Below, in pieces: positions 5,839-6,217 of a DNA stretch of 6,217 bases. The position numbers were made by a program, and so were the translations under genes. The stretch comes from CAZSGN01 sp964606415 (GTDB taxonomy: Bacteria > Bacteroidota > Bacteroidia > Bacteroidales > JBBRXJ01): positions 1 through 6,217 of the forward strand of contig CAZSGN010000174.1 in the NCBI GenBank assembly GCA_964606415.1, read 5' to 3'. Each line of letters opens with the position of its first letter. Position 1 is the stretch's first letter. The notes beneath the pieces were generated by a model. The model made no database searches, was not told where the DNA came from, and saw nothing but the letters and a program-made list of their open reading frames with translations.

Positions 5839-6217
5839 ATGCTTCGGGAAACCGATTTTCTAGTTATAGGCTCCGGTATTGCTGGCTTATCATTTGCATT
5901 AAAAGCTGCCGAAAAAGGGAACGTCCTGCTAATTTCAAAAACGAAAATGCATGAAACCAATACCCGGTATGCGCAAGGTGGCATTGCAAGTGTAACACTC
6001 AATAAAGATAACTTTTCCAAACATATAGAAGACACCATGCGGGCAGGTTCTTTTCTTGGCAAAAAAGAAATCGTTGAAATGGTTGTCCGGGAAGCACCGG
6101 AAAGAATTAATGAATTAATTTCCTGGGGCATAACATTTGACAAACAAAAAGACGGATCGTATGATCTTGGGATGGAAGGAGGTCATTCAGAGCCACGCGT
6201 ACTTCATCATAAAGACA
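5839..6217 (+). CDS. nadB: L-aspartate oxidase, N-terminal part (3' end outside window)
   Basis: A flavoprotein that oxidises L-aspartate to iminoaspartate, which quinolinate synthase NadA condenses with dihydroxyacetone phosphate in de novo NAD synthesis. The first 126 residues of about 530 are present. Visible are the FAD-binding Rossmann motif VIGSGIAGLS (9-18), the NadB-typical RYAQGGIA (43-50) that lines the flavin, HIEDTMRAG (62-70), and EGGHSEPRVLH (113-123), whose Glu113 corresponds to the active-site Glu121 of E. coli NadB. The EGGHS and YAQGGIA forms separate NadB from succinate dehydrogenase and fumarate reductase flavoproteins. The ATG at 5839 starts directly before the first Rossmann strand and has no Shine-Dalgarno, only an A/T-rich leader. 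Whether nadA follows cannot be seen. Confidence 0.95.
   Translation, partial: MLRETDFLVIGSGIAGLSFALKAAEKGNVLLISKTKMHETNTRYAQGGIASVTLNKDNFSKHIEDTMRAGSFLGKKEIVEMVVREAPERINELISWGITFDKQKDGSYDLGMEGGHSEPRVLHHKD

Noticed and set aside
5820..6143. Minus-strand 107-codon ORF
   Set aside because: It lies antisense to nadB, whose FAD motif and EGGHS motif are clear.
1..6217. CRISPR array, insertion sequence or prophage
   Set aside because: There are no regularly spaced repeats, no transposase, integrase or phage genes, and no terminal inverted repeats with target duplication; the tRNA has no duplicated 3' end nearby in the window.

Overview
The window looks like chromosome from a member of the Bacteroidota. 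It is AT-rich. One gene encodes a secreted protein with a type IX secretion (T9SS) C-terminal sorting domain, a system confined to that phylum. Exact or near matches to the Bacteroidota -7 promoter box (TAnnTTTG) sit in front of several transcription units. Most genes lack a Shine-Dalgarno sequence. The genes are housekeeping ones: aromatic amino acid synthesis, sulfur transfer, tRNA-Pro, ADP-heptose synthesis and NAD synthesis.

Layout from left to right. Positions 1-691 (minus) hold the first 230 codons of a class I DAHP synthase (aroF/G/H family), cut by the window edge. Positions 692-1374 are mostly non-coding. They contain a short ORF with a signal peptide that looks like the stump of a decayed secreted-protein gene (1152-1262), a minus-strand frame broken only by TGA codons (709-1047), and a hairpin that may terminate the next gene. 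Positions 1375-2688 (minus) encode a three-domain rhodanese of the E. coli YnjE type, with one active-site cysteine in the third domain. A tRNA-Pro(CGG) gene follows at 2866-2939 (plus), with its own promoter box and a perfect 18-bp hairpin terminator that it shares with the convergent kinase gene. Positions 3060-4061 (minus) encode a stand-alone heptose-7-phosphate kinase (HldA/RfaE1), starting at GTG.

The 464-bp gap at 4062-4525 is AT-rich. It holds an imperfect 17-bp inverted repeat with arms 135 bp apart, then a likely promoter and a strong Shine-Dalgarno for a secreted T9SS cargo protein of unknown function (4526-5563, plus). A strong hairpin terminator follows at 5631-5669. The window ends in the first 126 codons of nadB, L-aspartate oxidase (5839-6217, plus).

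The genes do not form an operon: each appears to be transcribed alone, with alternating directions and its own signals. I found no clear new system. The best leads are the inverted repeat upstream of the T9SS gene, which could be an invertible or regulatory element, the uncharacterised central domain of that protein, and the decayed region at 709-1269.
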